A DNA stretch of 64,000 bases from Pycnopodia helianthoides. Lineage: Eukaryota; Echinodermata; Asteroidea; Forcipulatida; Asteriidae. Shown in pieces: positions 59,998-64,000 of this stretch (its first letter is position 1; each line of letters begins with the position of its first letter). The notes beneath the pieces are model-generated. The model was not told the DNA's origin. It worked only from the letters and a program-made list of their open reading frames with translations, and ran no database searches. The stretch spans positions 4,683,371 through 4,747,370 of the forward strand of contig CM063246.1 of NCBI GenBank assembly GCA_032158295.1. Direction: 5' to 3'. The position numbers and the translations under genes were made by a program.

Positions 59998-60052
59998 CAA
60001 GATTGCATCTCTGATATTCCTTCTTATATCTTCTATTTTCTTCCTCCTTTCT
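59998..60052 (-). CDS. GNAS: Galpha-s exon (equivalent of vertebrate GNAS exon 4), internal exon
   Basis: Galpha-s carries signals from activated receptors to adenylyl cyclase at the inner face of the plasma membrane. On the minus strand a pyrimidine-rich acceptor ending ATTTTCAG precedes 55 bases, followed by donor GTAAGTA. One base completes a codon begun in the previous exon. The other 18 codons read ERRKKIEDIRRNIRDAIL, matching the Galpha-s stretch KVQDIKNNLKEAIE at the start of the helical domain. The exon ends in phase 0, so the next exon (45792) continues with TITGAMS, as vertebrate Galpha-s continues with TIVAAMS. The upstream exons (N-terminus, P-loop GAGESGKS) were not found up to 64000 and should lie further right. 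Basic residues replace part of the vertebrate sequence. Identification rests on the three exons together and is firm as Galpha-s, less firm as to orthologue or paralogue. Confidence 0.93.
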
Positions 60053-60489
60053 CTGAAAATCAAAAAATCAAAATATAGACAAAATTACACAAACTTGCAC
60101 TTCAAAAGTGGAACTGATATATCACCTGCTGGAAACTGCGCCTTTCCTATATAAATAATTGGGGGTAAACTCATACTGCCTGTAAATAACAGAGTGTCAG
60201 CTTCAAAAACATGAGGTGGCCCAGCACTAATATCATCACCTCTTTCAGAAAATCTGTTGTACATTGTAAACCATATAAATTATCACATAAATATTTTGTA
60301 CAGCGCACATTATTTTCATGTTGATGGATTTGAAAGCCCTAACCTACATGTAGATTCATGTTTTATACATACATGTAAAAAAAGTCTATGATTATCGGAG
60401 ACAAACTTTCTCAGGAGGCTTGGTACACATGTACATCCATGTTAACATTTGTAATTTTTTTCCTTCTTTTATTCGTAACAAAACAGTAC
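60053..60489. other. Intron upstream of the first exon seen
   Basis: Contains the acceptor tract and then AT-rich sequence. No P-loop exon found here or to 64000. Confidence 0.6.
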
Positions 60490-60860
60490 CATATGATTTT
60501 TGAGGAATTGCATGGTGAGGTATCAATGTATAATCGGTTTGCTTGCGGTAACACCATGTGTATAATTATCTACTTTGCTGTGTAGATTTTGTTCTTTAGA
60601 GAACTTGTCTTGCTATTTGTTCTACTACCGCGGAGTAGATTTTTCGGAACTCGGGAGACCTCTCAGTTCTGAAAAGAACTGTCCTGCTTATTAACTACTA
60701 CCTGTACCTTGGTGGGAGGTAGGAAATCGGCCTGGACTACTACTTTAGCTTTGTGGATCGGGGGGACTCGTAATTAACTGCACTGTGAGTACTTTTTGGT
60801 CTCAACGTTTCGACTAGCTTGCTCTAGTCATCGTCAGGAGACTGTACCACATCTTCATAA
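60490..60860 (-). mobile_element. Penelope-like element terminus with hammerhead-like core, second locus
   Basis: A unit ATGGTGAGG...GGTTTGCTTGCGGTAACACC (60512-60558) matches the 68-bp repeat. On the minus strand at 60837-60808: CTGACGA, helix GACTAG/CTAGTC with loop AGCAAG, then GAAAC. The same core with a different but complementary helix is at 40063-40034. No reverse transcriptase or GIY-YIG frame is visible, so it is a remnant. Confidence 0.55.
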
Positions 60861-61835
60861 ATTATAACCTCAATTAACTGTTGACCGCATAAGGGCGCTT
60901 TCAATGGCAAATTTCCTTGGATCACAATTTCAGTTTTAGCATACACCAGTATGTGGGTTGATATTGCAAATAATGAATGCTTGTAGTTTTTGCCAACTCC
61001 TTGCGAAGCATCCATGCTTTGGATCAAGTTCTGTCAACATGTATCCTTGGCTTTGTTGAGAGACTAAGGTATCTGCTCCACCACACATGGTACACCTGTT
61101 ATAAATGAATACCTGGCCAAGGGTAGATAAGGCAAGGCCGGTCTGAAGGTACATGTAGATGCCAGGGAAAGCGTTGCCCGTAAAAGTCCATGTCAGACCA
61201 AAGCAGGGCTCACCCTTACACTAACCCCGTGTACGTTGTCCAGTAAAAACTGCTATGAACTTAGTAAACGCCACTTCTCAACTTGCCCGTGGGCTAATAA
61301 AAACTGTGCAACCTACTTGTTTATAATTCTCACATTTCTTCCTTGTCAGATGTGACTAGTACATGTTTTTAAATGTGTTAATTTATTTCTGAGTGTGTAA
61401 AGGCAACTTCATTTGACCATTAAACTGGTTGTGGTGGCCACCATTTATACATCAGAAAGATACATTTATGACAATACATGTTTAAAGTCTGGGTTACGAA
61501 AACTTCCTGCGGGCACAGTGTAAAATGCAGTTTACTAGCCTGCTAGGCTACTTTACAAAAATTGTAAGCGCAAGGCCTGCGAAGCGCCAAGGTCCTTCTT
61601 AAGCCCTCTTTGAAACAACGGCCCCGGCTTGGCTTGGGCTCTGTCCGCTCATTTGAATCCCTTTAAGGAAAGCGCACATTTTCTAATAAATTAATAAGCC
61701 CAAGCCCAAGCCCGAGCAGTAGCAGATTCAAAAGACCAAGTTGCAGTTCCCGATCTTTGTTTTGGTTCATTTCATCAACGCGTTGTCATCCTGATTCCTC
61801 CTTTGACCTCTGAAGAGGATTGGTCATTGGTCGGC
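60861..61835. other. Intronic sequence, nothing recognised
   Basis: Includes GACCGCATAAGGGCGCTTTC at 60882-60901, which resembles 33995-34013. No gene. Confidence 0.5.
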
Positions 61836-61957
61836 AGGCCTGATGCTTTGTTGCCCCTTGAAATGTTCCAATAGAATTTTACAATTTTGTCATAGAGGTT
61901 ACATTTACCAAGGAGAAATCGCCTCGGTGCCCTTGCCCTTTCAAAAATGAAGCATCA
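61836..61957 (+). mobile_element. Family E-type repeat, complete reference for the interrupted copy at 16771
   Basis: AGGCCTGATGCTTTGTTGCC at the left and GAAGCATCAGTCC at the right are inverted ends. ACCAAGGAGAAATCGCCTCG lies inside. Confidence 0.7.
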
Positions 61958-62641
61958 GTCCAGCATACTGTTTCTATTTTAACCAGCTCAAAGACTATCT
62001 CATTATTCTTATGGTTGAGTATACTTTAATACTCTGCAGAATTGAAAGATTTCAAACTCAAAGTCAACATTTGAACACAATTTTGTTGTTATTAAAGATA
62101 TTACACCTGTGAATTGGAAGAGACATGAACGCCGGGCTTGTCCAGTCGTGAGTTTACTGGCCGGATGCTGTAATCACTGGCCTCAGGGGCCTGCTGTCCA
62201 TTGTAAATGTTGAGCCCTACATACATGTTCACATGTGGGAAATACATGTGAAAGCCACAACAATGGAATGAACAGTTAGTTATGGGTGCTTTCTCATCAA
62301 GCTTTTCCATGAACGACTACACATGTAAGTTTCTTTTCCTTGACCCGTTTGTGGGTCATGCCGGTCATGAAAATCCAAGACAGGAAGGGTATTATAAACG
62401 TGTTTACATTCTACACACTGCTCAGTTGCAAACACACTTATTCTGGCAACCGGCATGATCGAGATTGCTTTGAAACATCAATTAGAAAGTGCTACACACA
62501 AACTAATTGTTTGTTTAGATATTTACTCGGTGCACTGCACCTATTTTTTTTGGCATCAAGAATATTGAGCGATGTAAAACAAAACCCCAAAGGAAAAAAA
62601 ATGGATGCATTTGCAATGAGAAATAACCTTGAAATATTTGG
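61958..62641. other. Intronic sequence, nothing recognised
   Basis: No gene or bounded repeat. Confidence 0.5.
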
Positions 62642-63006
62642 TTAAAGGCAAAGTATACCTTTCGTTTTTGAAACCATTCAATTGTTTTAATCCTATAATA
62701 TACCATAAAAATTTCATTTCAAAAGGTGGTAGGATAGGGATATATGAGATATCGCCGAAAATCTGAAGCGGTTATGTCCATGCAGAAAGAATAATCCGTA
62801 ATTGGAATACACAATCTGAGAAACGTTCCATGCATGAAACGTTTCTGAGATTGAATTTTTTTTTTTAATCCCTTACTCTAAAACCACATTCCTTAGAAGG
62901 GAATCGTTTTCTCAAAATATTATACAATATCGACAGCTTCAGTGCTTCTCACCAAGCAAATTTTTATGGTCATTAACTTTTGTAGTGATTACCAAAGGTA
63001 TGCCCT
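62642..63006 (+). mobile_element. Family D-related TTAA-type MITE
   Basis: TTAA (62642-62645), then AGGCAAAGTATACCTTTCG; ends ATTACCAAAGGTATGCCCT (63006). The interior hairpin GAAACGTTCCATGCATGAAA / CGTTTC is notable. The right TTAA is lost. Confidence 0.7.
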
Positions 63007-63152
63007 TCCCATAACGATACGCATGTATTATTTTATAAATACAGTTCTTGTTCTCTTATAATTTCCTTTTCTTTTCATCTAGTTTTGTTTGAGCTGTTGA
63101 ATGTGAGGTGCTGAATTGTTTGTATACTAGCACACCGAAATGCACTGTACTT

Positions 63153-63363
63153 GTGTGCACAGCCACAATCATGGGTACACTTTTTGTTACAAAGACACCA
63201 AATGAACGACACATAAATATCGAGTAACTCTTTGCAGATCTTGTATTCGGCAAACTCAAGTACTTTCTACTCTTCATTCACACAGCGCTGGTTAATGAAT
63301 TTACAAACAACATTGAAATAACTGTTACATCACTGCGTTTTCAAAGCATTGTTCATAACATGG
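63153..63363 (+). mobile_element. Family F element, copy 2 (right end missing)
   Basis: From GTGTGCACAGCCACAATCAT it is nearly identical to 3753-3960 over about 205 bp. The inverted right end seen at 3975-4000 is absent. Confidence 0.75.
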
Positions 63364-63584
63364 ATGTACTGTATTATTTTATGCTGTTCGTTTGTCGTTA
63401 CACTATTTTTGGTCTCGGTGCTAACCTGTGTGCCCTCGTTTGTTTGAAAGCCTGACACCTTACGTGATGTATGCATCCATACAATGTAAATTCAATGTTT
63501 TAACATTTTCCCTCACTTCAAATCAATGATTTTTTTTTAAACCAGGGTTCTCTCCACAATTTTTTCAAAACTGTGGGAGGGTCT

Positions 63585-63755
63585 GGACCCAAATTATTGA
63601 AGTTTGGCCGAAGCACGCTGAATTGAAACTAGGTCCTCTGAATGCTTTCTACTTGGTGTTCATCTCTGTTTTAAAAGAGCCCTACTGCGCAATCTGGGGC
63701 ATTCTAAATGGTTTTATCTTGATGATTTTTTGTGAATTTAATCTGAAGTAAAATA
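63585..63755 (+). repeat. Family I interspersed repeat
   Basis: TTGAAGTTTGGCCGAAGCAC, CTACTGCGCAATCTGGGGCA and TTGATGATTTTTTGTG, as at 45165-45330. Confidence 0.75.
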
Positions 63756-64000
63756 ACTGAATAAAATCCATATTGGCCACATTTTGTGCATATTGGCACA
63801 CAGTTTGCGCATATCGGCCAGATACGCTAACTTGGGGGGAATCCTCCCTAAAAGGAAAAAACAAAAACACCAAAAGAATCCCCCAAACAGAGAGAACAGT
63901 TCACCAATTTACACATATCCGCCATCAGAATTTGATCAGTGTTTTAAATTTAGTGTCACAAACTGACACCCCCCACTTTCGATTCGCTTTGCAAACCCGC

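Larger units (their letters stand above)
34836..60052 (-). other. GNAS: Part of the Galpha-s gene: three exons and two large introns
   Basis: The exons at 60052-59998, 45792-45673 and 34933-34836 join as phase 0/phase 0 and give a continuous 90-codon helical-domain segment with no stop. The introns are 14,205 bp (45793-59997) and 10,739 bp (34934-45672), far longer than the exons, and filled with transposon remnants and minisatellites. Both ends of the gene appear to lie outside the window: no P-loop exon to the right and no switch I/II exons (DVGGQRDERRKW) to the left. Both flanking parts of the window are therefore treated as intron. Confidence 0.9.

Noticed and set aside
62642..63006. Galpha-s exon 2 (P-loop) or another upstream exon
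   Set aside because: The region is a TTAA-type MITE; no GAGESGKS-coding sequence was found from 60053 to 64000 on the minus strand.

Overview
This is a eukaryotic, AT-rich, repeat-dense animal sequence. Nearly all of it is intron. Three short exons on the minus strand (60052-59998, 45792-45673, 34933-34836) join in frame and encode part of the helical domain of a stimulatory heterotrimeric G-protein alpha subunit (Galpha-s, GNAS type). Each has a consensus acceptor and a GT donor. Their boundaries match my recollection of vertebrate GNAS exons 4, 5 and 6. The two complete introns are about 14.2 and 10.7 kb. The GTPase P-loop exon was not found between 60053 and 64000, and the next downstream exon was not found between 1 and 34835. 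The gene therefore probably runs past both ends of the window.

The organism is most likely an echinoderm, perhaps a sea star. I infer this from the style of the interspersed repeats (fold-back elements starting GGGCCCAATTTCAT, TTAA-flanked elements starting AGACACTGGACAC or AAGGAACACGTTGCC, tRNA-headed SINEs with an AATTTTCTTTG tail) and from a Galpha-s that is clearly metazoan but not vertebrate. No database was searched.

Layout. 1-34835 is the intron downstream of the exon-6 equivalent. It holds many miniature inverted-repeat elements, SINEs, a hexamer minisatellite (7486-7925), a 20-bp minisatellite (24341-24714) and three LINE 3' fragments. 34836-34933 is an exon, with a 68-bp minisatellite starting about 45 bp upstream of its acceptor. 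34934-45672 is intron with a hAT-like element carrying an 8-bp target duplication (38505-39183), a Penelope-like/hammerhead-like module (39945-40090), an 18-bp hairpin minisatellite (40362-40735) and a 120-bp tandem repeat split by a TTAA-flanked element (42265-42955). 45673-45792 is an exon. 45793-59997 is intron with a 21-bp minisatellite next to its probable parent fold-back repeat, a degraded endonuclease-reverse transcriptase LINE (48905-52013, minus) that itself contains inserted elements, a 57-bp minisatellite and a 0.37-kb tandem duplication. 59998-60052 is an exon, followed by intron with a second Penelope-like/hammerhead-like module.

Long reading frames in this window come from tandem repeats whose unit is a multiple of three bases, or from decayed transposons. 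Apart from Galpha-s I could not support any host gene. Repeat families are given letters (A-L) for cross-reference only.
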